A stretch of 64,000 bases of DNA from Seriola aureovittata. Lineage: Eukaryota > Chordata > Actinopteri > Carangiformes > Carangidae. The stretch is from positions 26,630,770 through 26,694,769 of the forward strand of contig NC_079366.1 in NCBI RefSeq assembly GCF_021018895.1. The letters are read 5' to 3'. The notes below the pieces were generated by a model. That model was not told where the DNA came from. It saw only the letters and a program-made list of their open reading frames with translations, and did no database searches. Shown piece by piece: positions 50,240-62,395 of this stretch. The translations under genes and the position numbers were made by a program. Every line of letters starts with the position of its first letter. Positions within the stretch are counted from its first letter, which is position 1.

Positions 50240-50406
50240 ATGGCGTCCACGGAGCGTGTTGTCCCCCCTGCTGCTGCTGCAGCTCCTGCTCCTCCTGCTC
50301 CTCCTGCTCCTCCTGCTCCTCCTGCAGCTCCTGCTCCTCCTCCTGCTCCTCCTCCTCCTGCCAGTGTTCAGATCCTCAATCGCCGGCTGATCACTGTCTC
50401 ACATCA
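50240..50406 (+). CDS. Upstream coding exon with Ala/Pro-rich tail
   Basis: ATGGCGTCC start; codes MASTERVVPPAAAAA followed by about ten CCT-GCT-CCT type Ala/Pro repeats, then VQILNRRLITVSH. Frame stays open upstream to about 50138, but no earlier ATG exists in it. The GC-rich, trinucleotide-like repeat could vary in length between individuals. Confidence 0.7.
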
Positions 50407-52972
50407 GTAAGCTCTGATGACGCTGGCTGTTTATTCAGGTTAAGGTTTTCTGCAGGCGGCTCTTGGCAGCAGGTGTTTTGGTATCTGACCTGCAATGATG
50501 CTTCTCGGGATGCGTCTCGTGCCTTTAGGGCTAAAACTAATTCATTAGTTTCGATTTCTTTTGCCTTGCAGTTGACTGTGCTTTAGGATCTCTTTCTCTT
50601 TTATAATTTTATCCCATCTTCTCATTGTTGGAGCTGGGAGTTTACATGTTTATTGCTTCTGAAAATATAAAAGATTTAAAAAAAAAAATCATTTGTAGAA
50701 TAATTTATCACTGAGAAAATGTAGGATTTCTGAAAAATGTAAAACACAACAACAGTGACAACAAATGATTTTAAAGAAAATTATACACATAGGTCAAATT
50801 ACAGAGCCATTCTATCACAGGATGTCAAGTCTCTTTTGGTTTCCTGTCACATGAGATCTTTATAGTAACTGCTGTAAAGAGTGAGTCACATTACTTTATC
50901 CCTGATGTCTCTTTAAGGCATTTTAAATGTGAATCATAAATTCCTCCTAAATGGTTGAGGTGCATTGGAGGCGACTGTCAGTAAACTTTTGATACCAAAA
51001 GAAAACGTGACACATTTGCATTGTGAGGTTGCATGAAAGAAACAGAAGCACCACTGTTTACAGAAATGCCTCCAGGCTGTTGAGCATGAAAGAATAACCA
51101 GCAGAAATATGTTAAGCAAGTAGCAGCCAGTGACAGTTATTATTACCAAATCAGAACTATCAATACTATATCGAAACAAGCAACAGCACATGCAGTTGTC
51201 TAAAAATCCCTCAACACCACAGGCAGCTACTATTCTTCTCACCTTCTGAGATGTTAAGGTTACAGTTGTTCCTCCACAGCTGGGTAATAACAGCCTGATA
51301 GTTAGGAACTTAATGAATGAAAGTGCTCAGCGGATTTAATCTAGACACAAACAGTCCGATGAACGTATTTTCTTGTTTTTATCTAATTTATCTCGGCATT
51401 GCAGCTGTGTCTGTCTTAATTTCATTTGGATGACTCAACTGCTCAGCTAAGTCTGCAAAAAAGAAAAAGATCTATTACACATCATTTTGAACAGTGTCAG
51501 CATTACAGTTGTGTCAGAGGGAACAAGTTTGTTTTTCAACTGTAAAACGTCCCATAATATTGACCGCTATATCATTATCTGGTTTTCGCTTGTAATAAAT
51601 ATTTATACATATCACCCACAAAAACAGGGCTCCACTGCTATTACTGCCAGTACTTCATGATCATATTATATCATTTTAACGTTGTAAAATTATTTCAATC
51701 TAATTGTAGATGTCAGTATTGGGGAGGAAAATGATAATGTGTTTACTGTACAGCTGTTTACTTGGTTTAGAAAAATATAGGAAGGTGTGTTGTATTTTGG
51801 CGTGGTTTACTCTCCAGTCTTAACTTTGTCTTTCTCGTCTTTTTAGACAACCTGCTGTGACCTTGAGTAATCCGAAGAAACCCTGTCTCAAGATCCTCTT
51901 CCTGGTTTGTCTAGCGCTCTCCGCCCTATGTTATACTCTGTCCTCCAGCTCTCTGTCATGGCTGGAGAGCCTTCAACTCCACGAGCACTACAACACACTT
52001 TTCAGACTGAACAATATGGTTAACGTACAACCTTCTTATTACGTCCATCCGAAACACAGAGTTAAACTACGAGGAATCAGTGAAACCACACAACCCCCTG
52101 CCACATTATCTACTGTAGCACCTACAGGCACTCAGTACCACCAGGCCTACCCACGCAACTACCACTTCATTATGGATAACACAGAGGTGTGCAAAACCAA
52201 CACCCCTTTCCTGGTCCTGATGGTTCCGGTAGCACCGAAGAACGTGGAGGCTCGGGACGCCATCCGGCATACGTGGGGCAATAACAGCGTGGTTCAGGGC
52301 GAGGTGGTGCTCACTCTGTTCATGCTGGGCCTCTCTGGAGGAGGTGATGATGGGCAGCAGCAGCAGGCGAAGCTCAAAGAGGAGAATCTCCAGCACCATG
52401 ACCTGATCCAGAGTGACTTCATGGACACTTACCTCAATCTAACCATCAAAACCATGGTGATCATGGACTGGCTGGCTACGCGCTGCCCGACAGCAGCGTA
52501 CGCCATGAAGATCGACTCGGACATGTTTTTGAACATTGACAATCTGGTGATCATGCTGCAGAAGCCAGACATCCCCAAGAAGAACTACCTGACGGGGATG
52601 CTGATGTGGAACAGGCCGGTCGTCCGTTCAAAGAACTCCAAGTGGTACGTCCCCGAGGACATGTACCCAGAGCCCGTGTACCCGACCTATACTCTGGGCA
52701 TGGGATACGTCTTCTCCAACGATCTTCCAGGGAAATATGTGGAAGCCTCAAAATCAGTCAAGCCCTTTAACATAGAGGACGCTTATATTGGAATGTGTAT
52801 GAAAAAGCTTGGACTGGCGCCCAAGTCGTCACCAGATCCGTCCCAGTTCAGAGCCTATAACACAAAATATAATCGCTGTGAATACTCCAAAATCATCACC
52901 TACATCCTTGGCTCTTCACAAGAGCTGATAAAGTATTGGACAGATTTGAAGAAGCCTGGACCGCCTTGTTAG
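50240..52972 (+). CDS. Beta-1,3-galactosyltransferase-like (GT31), first of tandem pair
   Basis: Golgi type II membrane glycosyltransferase; GT31 enzymes transfer Gal (or related sugars) from UDP-sugar in beta-1,3 linkage to glycans; the acceptor here is unknown. Two coding exons: 50240-50406 (ATG, donor CATCA|GTAAGC) and 51847-52972 (acceptor TTTTTAG); phase 2 on both sides, giving 430 residues. The long frame of exon 2 has no ATG at its beginning (it opens at a GTG), which supports the upstream exon. Order: cytoplasmic tail 1-68 with an Ala/Pro repeat at about 10-42, transmembrane helix about 71-89 (LKILFLVCLALSALCY), stem to about 157, catalytic domain from YPRNYHF. Motifs: RDAIRHTWG (about 192-200), DSD (279-281, metal/UDP binding), EDAYIGMC (366-373). 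AATAAA follows at 53533. Close to the second copy; B3GALT1/2-like grouping is inferred. Confidence 0.88.
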
Positions 52973-53560
52973 GACAATGACTGCTACTGATGCACAGCTG
53001 TGGAAGGACTTGGGTGACAGGGTGTTGGGAAGTTAATTTATTTATATATTGCTAATATATGTGTTCATGATTCTCTGTATATTACCAATTTGGAAAGATT
53101 ACAGAGGTTTATGAACAATTGCACAACAAAACCTTTGGTGTATTCAAAACTCCTAAGGGTTGGCAACAAAGAAAATTATGAAGGAAGTTTATTTTTTGTG
53201 GAATTAATTTTTGAGTGGAATTAAAAAACAACCCCTGAGGACATGGGTTCTGTCTCTTGGTTGCATATAAGAGGAGAAGACTGTTGAAGCCAGTGTAACA
53301 AATGCAGGTACTACTGCTGCTGATAGGTGGGGAAAGCTTCCACTGCTTTTGCACAACAGATCTTAAGTACGGATAATATATTCACAATTAATGTGTTTAC
53401 AATTAATACTTCTAAGGGTATCTTTTAAGTAACAAAGGAAAGAAGCCATTGGCCGCTGGCAGAAAGGTGTAAAAGTTATTATTTTCCTTTTTTATTTTGC
53501 AGATTATTGTATTTTTTTAAATGAAATTAAATAATAAAAGAAGCAAGGCTATTGAATCCT
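52973..53560 (+). other. 3' UTR of first galactosyltransferase gene
   Basis: After the TAG stop there is no coding frame; AATAAA at 53533-53538 is the best polyadenylation signal. Confidence 0.5.
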
Positions 53561-55544
53561 CCGAAACTCTGGATTCTGGACTTAATATTCATACAGAATG
53601 CCACCTTTTACTCTATTTATTGTCTTTGGATGTCTGCAGTTTGCACAGTCTGCAGCACAGTGTGGTCCTGAACAGCCAGGTTTTCTATCTTTGAGATTTC
53701 CAATGTGGAGACCAGGAAAACCGTGAGGTCCTTAAAAGATAGATTCAGATTTTTTTTCCAAGTCTATCATATGAAAACGACTCAGGCCAAAATGTACATT
53801 GAATAACTGCTTGCTGCATTTATTTCCTTCTACACAGTGGCAGTGAAGTGATCACTACACCGAGTGTGTTCAGATGCTCACTAGTATCCTGTTAATGATC
53901 AGGTTTTTGCATTACTCTAACCTGGAATTGTGAATTCTGGGAAATGAATAACTAGGTTTCTCATGATCCATGTAAATGCCATATCCCAAATATCAAAACC
54001 AGAATATGGCTCAAAATGTAAATGTGCTCAATGTGAGAGGACAAAATCCAGTGTTTGTTCTCCAAAGGTCATGGTGCGCAGCTTCCTGACCACTGTCTTA
54101 CTGCAGCTCAGCAAGGACACAAAGAGGGAATTTCCCACTACAAAGACTGTAACTGTACGGAGAGGAGGGATACTTACATCGACCCATAACTCTTTCAAGG
54201 GGATGTCAGTATATTGAGTATAGACTGATGAAAAAAAAATCTGGATCCAAGATAATTGGTAAGTGGTTAGAAGCTGTCACTATTTTCACTCCATAGAGGT
54301 TAGCAATGAGACTATTCGTGAGAATGGCTTTTGTGGTTTCATGCAACATGGTGACACTAAACTCTATGCATACTGTGTGTGTATGTGCATTGTGTGCAGT
54401 ATAAACACAACACTTGTTTATACATTGTGCAAATAATATCTCCAACATTACCTGAATGGCAGGTTTAACTTGTAGCTTGATTTGATTTTATCTTGAACAA
54501 AACATGTTCTGAGAACTTTGAACTACAAGGAACATTAGAGCAATTAAATCACTAACCGTTGAATAAAAGTTAATGATTATATATAGATAGTATTTATGTT
54601 ATCAGGCCATACAAGAAGCATTTGGAGGCATTTTGTACACGTCCCACCAAACAAGAAGAGCTCAAGCAGAACACTTTCCTGTATGGAAGTCTGTGGTTCT
54701 GTTTATGTCTGTAATTTCCTCCATTGCTTCTGTCTTTTGTCATCCTAAGAAAGTCAAATCAGGGAAGTTCACTGTGAGTGTGGTATTATGAGATGCGTAT
54801 CATTCCCGGTACTTTATTTGTGTTCTTGCACTGGCTTGGGCAGTTGAGGCATTTGTATTTGTAGGACAATTGTGTTTTGGAAATGATTAATTCAGGAAGA
54901 GCGCACAGAGAGCAGAGGTACGAGCAAGTCTATTTTTGGCCTTCACCCGTTACTGGTGAAAAGTTAAGGATCACTCCAGACTTTGGTCCCTTTCAGTGAC
55001 AAAAGCTTAAATAATTACATGGAAAGCTGTTTTTGATCGACAGCACCTAACTGTGCAGCCTCTGCAGCTCATTTTCACAGATCCATGACTTTTCTCAGAG
55101 CTTCAGTACGGAAGCTGCACAGGAAGTGGGAATGTATTTGAATAATGCTGATGTGTCCGGTTGGCTCTTGAGGTAAATATACTGGTTGTAGTTCTAAAGA
55201 AAAGGGAACAATGATGACGTATTGAGTTTAGTTCAGGTGAGCCACTGGACAGGTGATGACTGCTTGTCGGACATGTCCTTGACAAAAGACAAAACTTTGT
55301 CACAGGAAGCTTGTGACCCACCGCTTCATTTGGAGGGAAATGATATGTACACCACTGCGTCAGGGACCGAGGAGAGCAAACGTTTAGAACCGGCGCCTGA
55401 CTGCAACAAAACACCTGAGAAATATCGTACGGGAGAATGAATTGATTCATACATACACATATTCCCTCCGCTACACAGATACAACACAAATTCAAAATAA
55501 ACCAATGTGGGCTGCCATGTCCGTCCGTCCCATTCTCATGAACA

Positions 55545-55735
55545 CAATGTTCCAGCAACGCCATGAGGGAATTCATTCAAATTTGGCACAAACATCCATT
55601 TGGACTCCAGGATGAACTGAATAGAATTTGGTGGACAAATGTTTCAGATAAAGATCACTATAAATACATTTCTGGCAATCCATTTATATCCAAATGTTCA
55701 AAGGTCAACTGTGACGTCATAACGTTCTGATAAAA
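55545..55735 (+). repeat. Percomorph interspersed repeat (TTTGGCACAAACATCCA type)
   Basis: ATTCAAATTTGGCACAAACA, TTTGGACTCCAGGATGAACT and AAAGGTCAACTGTGACGTCA match a common fish repeat consensus as I remember it. Confidence 0.6.
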
Positions 55736-55774
55736 ACACTTATTTTATTATTATTATTCCACACTGTAACTCAA

Positions 55775-55804
<30 letters not shown>
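55775..55804. repeat. Poly-G run
   Basis: About 28 uninterrupted G directly beside the degraded MITE copy. Confidence 0.9.
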
Positions 55805-55805
<1 letters not shown>

Positions 55806-55847
55806 GTGACCATATTTCCTGTAACTTGGACAACCACTAGGCGGCTT

Positions 55848-56220
55848 TGGTAAAAGTCATGAACCTGGCTGGGACTTGTTGTTCAACGCCCAATTTAGTT
55901 AAAAGCAGTGAATATCAAGTGCGGCCCTGCCAGCTTCATTACTTTTTTCTTTTTAAGTTATGTTTTGCCTTAATTACGATAGCGAGAGAAAGAGAGAGAG
56001 AGAGAGACAGAGAGAGAGAGAGAAAGACAGGCAAGTCAGGGAGAAAGAGAGAGGATGATATGGAGCGAAGGAGTTGGACACTTCCCTTGTGTTGTGATTT
56101 GTTTTGCAGGGCATGTTTTGTCAAACTGATGAAGATGTTTTCTGAATTTGTTTGTGTTTTGTCTATTTGCATGTGTTTTCTTAAGCTGCTTTGCGTTGCG
56201 CTCTCGGGGGCCACTGCACG
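55848..56220. mobile_element. Degraded second copy of the hairpin MITE
   Basis: Matches the 38828-39234 element: GTCATGAACCTGGCTGGGAC, CTGATGAAGATGTTTTCTGA, ATTTGCATGTGTTTTCTTAA and the right end CTCTCGGGGGCCAC. The left terminal arm is missing, and a (GA)n array at 55981-56060 interrupts the middle. Confidence 0.7.
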
Positions 56221-57937
56221 TAACCCGGCAAAGCTACCAATCACTTCACACTGGAAGAGGTTGAAGTACAGCAAAGCTACTGAAGGTAGACAGTTTGGTA
56301 ACCTGGAAAAAGTAACAGTTCAAACTACTTCATAAAATAAATGATCAAATTAACATTATACAAAATATAGTACACATAGTAAAAAAGGCATATGACAGTA
56401 AAACAATGCCACTGAATTGAGTGTATTGCAAAAAGCACCTACGGCTTCAAGGGTTATATCTAAATTAAACAATAACTGCTTCACATTGGCCTGTTCTCCC
56501 TCAGGCTGAGATTTGGGAGGTTTATCCATGGTGACGTTGTACCTGTACAGGAACTGCCACTTGGCTTTTGTACATGCACTACACAAAGGTCAATTGTGTG
56601 GTGTGGACTGCCTGACAAAAGCATTGCCCGGGGTATGACTTCACAGTCACATCAGGAAAGAAAAGCTGGGTGGGGTTGGTCGGAGGAAGTTCAATTACAG
56701 TAGAGAAGCAACAATAACATGAAAATAAAAGATTAATATAAGTTAAACTACTGGTTTAGTTACATGTAGTTCACCACTCCCCAACACTGTTCATGAAAAA
56801 CCTTTAATTAGCAAAGCCACAATGTTTTTGACATGAGTGTGTGCTGTGTCAAGCTGTTTGTCACATTCATGGGCAGGATATCAAGTTTCATTCAAGGTCT
56901 GGAGTGTCTTGTGCGGTGATGCTCAAACAGTATCACAGCTCTTTCTAGATAACGTTGCCCTTGTGTTTCCATCGGGCCGTGACATTTGAATTACACTACA
57001 GCTGAGTGTGATGTGGTGACACAAGTAATAAGAGTATTGTTGCTGTTTTTCATGGGATTTTGTTTCAGGGGGATTTGTACACAAATGTGTTTGGAATTCA
57101 GACTCATTGCTATTGCAAATTCTTGTAACATTTATTGACCTGATAGGATTTGCATTACAAGAATCAGCATTTTATTCATGACCAGTCAAAACTTAAGGCA
57201 CCTTTGATTATACTGGAAGTAATCACAAGTCCAATTACACTATATGATGAGCGAGACTGAAGGTAGAATTTTAATTTAAACTCAGAAGATGAGTGGCTGA
57301 AACTCACTTTTAATATTTTTTTTATGTAAATCTCATCAGTTTATTATTAAATTTTAAAACAATTTAGACTTTGCATCAGGTGCAAAAATGATAAAGTTGT
57401 GTATTTTCAGATGAGTGTGGGCTGGAGCTTATAAGGAGGGCATGTGCTGATGTTTGGGAATTTGTTAACATTGAACACAGTGAGACATCTAGTGGTGGAA
57501 AAAGCCCATTACAGTAAAATCATGTCCCTCAGTATACATTAGTGTAAGGTAGGCAGCCAAAAAGTTGATGGACTCTGGGTGCATTTAATGGACTTTTTAC
57601 ATGAATATCACATTATTAGCCATGTATAAATATGTCATTAACCAAAGGCAGACAAAGCCCTTAATTGAAAAGCCTCCACCCATGATCCACCAATGAAAAA
57701 CCTACACACCTCAACCTATATGGCATTTGGCAACCCTTTGTTCTGAGGTATGCTCTGAAGAGAAGTGTAATTTAGCCCAAAGCATAAACTGTTTTCAGTT
57801 GAAACACTTATAAACATGAGTTACTTCCAAATGATTCCCACTGTAATCTAGGGAGTATTTTAGTCAGTGGTTGAGGTACATGCAAAAATGTGAAAAGTGT
57901 CTATATGAAAGAATACCTTCAATGTATAGGAAAAATA

Positions 57938-57940
57938 ATC

Positions 57941-57974
<34 letters not shown>

Positions 57975-57990
57975 ATATACATATATATGA
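57938..57990. repeat. (AT)n/(ATAC)n microsatellite
   Basis: ATATAT run with interspersed GTATGT and ATACAT units. Confidence 0.9.
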
Positions 57991-58079
57991 TGGTGCTTTT
58001 ACACTGTAAATTTTGTAAAATTGGTTAATCAATAATTAATTAGATCTGCCAAAATGATATTGACATTATTCAGTCAGTG

Positions 58080-58239
58080 TGGGCGGTATTCAGCCTCAGA
58101 TGAGCCACAGTTTGACTGATGGAGTGTGTGCTCTGCTGCACCTTATCGTAATGCAGTCACTACTGATCTCCCGGAAGTTTCACAACAGAAGAAACAACGA
58201 CAGCGGCGGAAGAAAGTGCACAACAGACACGGACCAAAG
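58080..58239 (+). promoter_or_regulatory. Possible promoter and non-coding first exon of second galactosyltransferase gene
   Basis: A strong donor ACCAAAG|GTGAGT at 58239/58240 closes a GC-richer stretch with CGGCGG and CCCGGAAG (ETS-like) motifs. The start-codon exon of the next gene begins at an acceptor, so an upstream exon must exist, and this is the best candidate. Linkage is inferred. Confidence 0.35.
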
Positions 58240-58792
58240 GTGAGTAGAAGGAACACAGTCGACCCCTGCGTGTTTGTAGCCGCGTGTCAGTGACTATGTG
58301 ACTTCTGCTTTTTGCTTTTTTTTAAAATTAACTATTAGAAAAATGCCGGTAGCCTGTTGTTACCCAACATGCTGCCAGGTTGGGGAACAGCTGTGCTTTC
58401 AAGATGTTGGTTTCCGCCCTGTACAAGTAATTTGTCTTCACATTAATGGGACAACGTAACTTTAACTAGACAATCTTCGCACGTTTATATCATTGATATT
58501 AAACCAGCTGTGGGCGCGGACACTGACGCGGAACTAAGGCTCGGCCTATTTATAGCACACATTGGATTTAAGCTGCTGAATGCTCCACTGATTCAATTTA
58601 TTTGTTTTTACTTTGCTGCCGTCGATCACCGATGTGTCCCGTGCAAAACTGGAAGTGAGTATGAAATCAAAGACTGAAAACAACAAAGGAGAAAGAGGTC
58701 GACAGAGCGACCTCTTCCCTAAAAGCAGCAGCATGACAACATTTACCTTTCTTCCTCAGGTTTACCTGCTGCTACAGCGGGGGTGTTGTCAT

Positions 58793-58827
58793 TGTGTGTG
58801 TGTGTGCGTGTGCGTGTGCGTGTGGGG
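58793..58827. repeat. (GT)n/(GC)n microsatellite
   Basis: GTGTGTGTGCGTGTGCGTGT then a short G run. Confidence 0.85.
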
Positions 58828-58999
58828 GGGAGCTAGGCGCTTTTGAGTAGCTACTTTGACTGGACAGATGTGATAGACACAGAAGTGGATGATGTCATGT
58901 AATATGAGGCTGTTGATGGGGAAGAGATCTCATCACAAGATGGTCCATGATGTTTGATCTGTATCTAGACACACAATGCACAACACATAAACATGTCAT

Positions 59000-59075
59000 T
59001 TAATTTATATAAATATATATATACAGTGTATATATATATATATATGAAATGATATTATATATATATATATAATTT
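59000..59075. repeat. (AT)n runs
   Basis: Several TATATA blocks broken by ACAGTG and GAAATGATAT. Confidence 0.9.
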
Positions 59076-59475
59076 CATCTCCTTCAGTAGTATTTGAAAT
59101 TTGAAAAGGGGTGTATCCTTTCCTAACACCTGTAACACCCTAACACCTTACAGGGTGCTAGGAGAGGCTACACCCCTTTACACCCTAACATACATGACTT
59201 GGTGCACTGCTTTCCCTGATCTCCTCGCACTTAATGAATGGTTGTAGTACTTTGTATTCAAACCAAGATCTCCTTCTGCACTTAAGCTTTAGCTGTGTCC
59301 CTCGCTTATAAGTCACTTTGGATAAAAGGTTCTGCCATATTAGTAAATGTAAATGTATTTGTAACTGGATTAAGGTGTATCTCATTTAAGTAACTACATT
59401 TAAAATATGAACATTTCCCCAGTTTCAAATATTGAATGTGGAGTACCACACAACGATGGTAGACATAGACAGTAA

Positions 59476-60444
59476 TATTACAGTTTTTCCTTCAATCGCT
59501 TTGATGCAATTCACACATGAGAAACATCATTCTCAGAACTCTTAATGCAGTTCTTATAACACTAAATCGCCTGTGCAAAAGCCTCTAAAACGATCAAAAC
59601 ATTGTCCACATGTGTCATAACATGCAGAGTCAGTCAGTCCATTCAACACTGTCACTATTATTCACATCATTAACACTGAATTTTTCACCGGAGCTTCTAG
59701 ACTTAGACGCCAAATGTTTTGATGTTTTGATAAAATCCTGACTGACTTTAGAAAAAGAGAACTACAAAAAACAGAGTAAAAACATGTTCAGACACAGCAC
59801 TGTACTACAGTTACAACAGTAACATGTTGGAAAAAACATTGCATTGGTGTTTACTGTACTGTGTACATTTCAACCCCTCTCAGCAGATTACTGTCACTTT
59901 ACAACACTGCATGGAAATGTATATACAAGCCTATGGAAGACAAACGAGCTTTACATTTAGAACATGGTTTATCCAAAATTTACTTTAATGAAAAAAGTGT
60001 TTGGCATCTGATGCAAATACTTTATTTTCAGATGTTTTTACTGTATGATATTTTCAATGCAGTCTTTGATTTTGCAGCAGATATGTGGCACTTTGCGTAT
60101 TTTGTGTGCAATTTTTGGTTTTGGCTTTAGAGTTTTGCAAAAAAATAAGACCTAGTTTCAAAAATGTGTGAAAGCAGTTGTAAAAAAAAACTGTATTTGC
60201 AAATTCACAGAATATAACTGCTGTAGCTGAGGAAAACAAAAATGATTGTCATTCTATCTGACGAAAGTATAAACTGTCAGATGTGAAATGCATCAACACA
60301 ATGCGGAAGCATCATTAGTGGTGAAATGTGTCCGGTAATAAGGGAAGTTTGTACAAGCACATTGCGAAATAATAGTTTTGATAACTGCGTTTATGTTTCT
60401 CATGTGCGAGTTGCATCAAAGCAATTGCAAAAAAAACTGTAATA
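59476..60444. mobile_element. Non-autonomous DNA transposon with terminal inverted repeats
   Basis: Left end TATTACAGTTTTTCCTTCAA followed by TGATGCAATTCACACATGAG; right end CTCATGTGCGAGTTGCATCA followed by GCAATTGCAAAAAAAACTGT and AATA. The outer 50 to 60 bases are imperfect inverted repeats. The interior of about 0.85 kb has no transposase. Superfamily not determined. Confidence 0.65.
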
Positions 60445-61033
60445 GACAGACTTTTTGGCTTTTCCAGTTCAACATTTATTATTTAAATTAAAAAAAAAAA
60501 CACTATATGGCCCCTTGGTCTTGTAAATAAAAGCAAATAGCTTCAGTTATTGCTTTCAAGTGGGAGGAGCTCTGCACATGGTGCACAGACCAAGAGGCTC
60601 ATTGATATCCTATGACATAAACTCAGTGATGAGTAGCTACAACAGACTGTTGGACCAGTGTACATGATGTACTCTGTGTATTGGCCGGTGATACCACTGA
60701 GCCTGGGTCGACTGCTCCCTGCACACTTAGGAGGTTTGTGGTCCCATCAGCAGATTACATGTAGACACGGTCCAATCTGTCAGTGGATCGGTAGAGAAAG
60801 CCAAAGACAGGAACCAGAAACTGGTGGTCGGGAGACGGGCGGGATTACACACACAGATAATTTTACGTGACTTGGAGCACTTCTCCAGTATGAAACTCCC
60901 GCCGTTAAATCGTCAGTCAAAAATATTAACTGCTGTTCATTTTTCCCTCAAACATTGTAAATTGCTGAATTTTGTGTTGCTGTTTTATCTGAACCATATT
61001 TTCATGTGATAACATGAGTCTCTTTTCTTTGTA

Positions 61034-61978
61034 GTTTTAATGGAGTACAAGAGGAGACACGTAAAACGAATTTTAGGCGGCAGCCTGGTAACACTGACAG
61101 TCTTCTTCATTTACCTCAGCTCTCATGGGAGAGTGTTGCAATATCATGTGGTCTATCCACGAAACTACAAATTCATCATGGACGACACGCAGACGTGCAA
61201 GACCAGGACTCCTTTCCTGGTCCTGATGGTTCCAGTTGCACCCAGTAATGTCGCAGCTCGGGACGCCATTCGACAGACGTGGGGAGGAGAGAAAATGGTC
61301 CAGGGTCAGCCGGTGGAGACCCTCTTCGTACTGGGCCTGCCTGGAGGAGCTGATGCTGAGCAGCAGCAAGAGGAGCTCGAGCAGGAGAATGAGAGGCACC
61401 ACGACCTGATCCAGAGCAACTTCCACGACAGCTACAACAATCTGACCATCAAGACTATGGTGATGCTGGAGTGGCTGGCGGCGCACTGCACCAATGCTTC
61501 TTATGCCATTAAGATTGACTCAGATATGCTACTCCACATCCAGAATTTGATGAAATTATTGCTGGATCCCAGCACGCCCAGACAAAACTACATGACAGGT
61601 TCGGTGTGGTGGCACAGCCGAGTTTTAAGAAACCCGTTCTCAAAGTTCTACATGCCGACACACGTGATTGCTGAGTCAGAGTACCCGCCGTATCCGCTGG
61701 GCATGGCCTACGTCATGTCCCTGGACCTGCCTGAGAAGATTCTGAGCGTCTCCCCTCAGATTAAACCGATCTACATCGAAGACGCCTACCTGGGCATGTG
61801 CCTGAAACGCCTGGGCATTCCCCCCACCGACCCCCCTGAGGAGACTATGTTTATAGTCAACCCCTGGTTTCCGCTGAGCAGCTGCAGCCTCTCGAAAGTG
61901 ATCGCCGTGACAACGACGAGCATCCAACAGATGACGAGTTACTGGAAGAGGAGCAGAGAGCTACACGCTGCATGCTGA
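61034..61978 (+). CDS. Beta-1,3-galactosyltransferase-like (GT31), second of tandem pair
   Basis: Golgi GT31 transferase of 312 residues with the whole CDS (61040-61978) in one exon. The exon opens at acceptor CTTTGTAG (61033), and the ATG lies seven bases inside it. Short cytoplasmic tail MEYKRRHVKR (basic), transmembrane helix about 11-26, almost no stem, catalytic domain from YPRNYKF (39). Motifs: ARDAIRQTWG (73-82), DSD (160-162), EDAYLGMC (248-255); possible N-glycosylation at N134 (NLT) and N152 (NAS). It shares long blocks with the first copy (FLVLMVPVAP, HHDLIQS, NNLTIKTMV or NLTIKTMV), so the two are local duplicates. Shorter than usual for the family because the stem is nearly absent. 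AATAAA at 62372. Substrate cannot be told. Confidence 0.88.
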   Translation, partial: VLMEYKRRHVKRILGGSLVTLTVFFIYLSSHGRVLQYHVVYPRNYKFIMDDTQTCKTRTPFLVLMVPVAPSNVAARDAIRQTWGGEKMVQGQPVETLFVLGLPGGADAEQQQEELEQENERHHDLIQSNFHDSYNNLTIKTMVMLEWLAAHCTNASYAIKIDSDMLLHIQNLMKLLLDPSTPRQNYMTGSVWWHSRVLRNPFSKFYMPTHVIAESEYPPYPLGMAYVMSLDLPEKILSVSPQIKPIYIEDAYLGMCLKRLGIPPTDPPEETMFIVNPWFPLSSCSLSKVIAVTTTSIQQMTSYWKRSRELHAAC

Positions 61979-62395
61979 ACTTAATCGGTTTTACCGGGTG
62001 ACTGTTAAGCTTATATGGAGATGATGCTGATGACCGGTTACTAAATCAGTGGTTTTCAAAGTTTGACATTTTCTTTTCAGAGTTTTCTGTGCAGAGTGCT
62101 TTATACCAACAAAACCAAACATCATCTGTTGCTTCCACTTCATCTGTAGCATGCTCCTGTTGTGAGTTCTGTTGCATGTTAAACCAAAAATGTGTCGCCT
62201 AGCTATGACATATAAAATTCCATGTTGTATGTTAATCAACATACTGTCCTACCAGGATACCAGGTTACTACTGATATTACTTGATGAGTTGAAGTTGCAA
62301 TGTGATTGACATCAAACTCACAGCAAAAGCTGTGGTTTGATTTGTATTGGAGAGTTAATGTTGCAATATTAAATAAAACAATATAAATGAATTTG
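61979..62395 (+). other. 3' UTR of second galactosyltransferase gene
   Basis: No coding frame; AATAAA at 62372-62377 in an AT-rich context marks the probable end. Confidence 0.5.

Larger units (their letters stand above)
53561..58100. other. Intergenic between the two galactosyltransferase genes
   Basis: No gene supported. Contains two interspersed repeats, a poly-G run, a (GA)n array and (AT)n runs, listed separately. Confidence 0.6.

Noticed and set aside
51857..51859. GTG as the start codon of the first galactosyltransferase
   Set aside because: GTG starts are not expected in fish nuclear genes, and an in-phase upstream exon with ATG and a good donor exists.
61073..61486. 137-codon antisense frame inside the second galactosyltransferase gene
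   Set aside because: Shadow of the plus-strand catalytic domain; the same effect is seen at 52106-52399 in the first copy.
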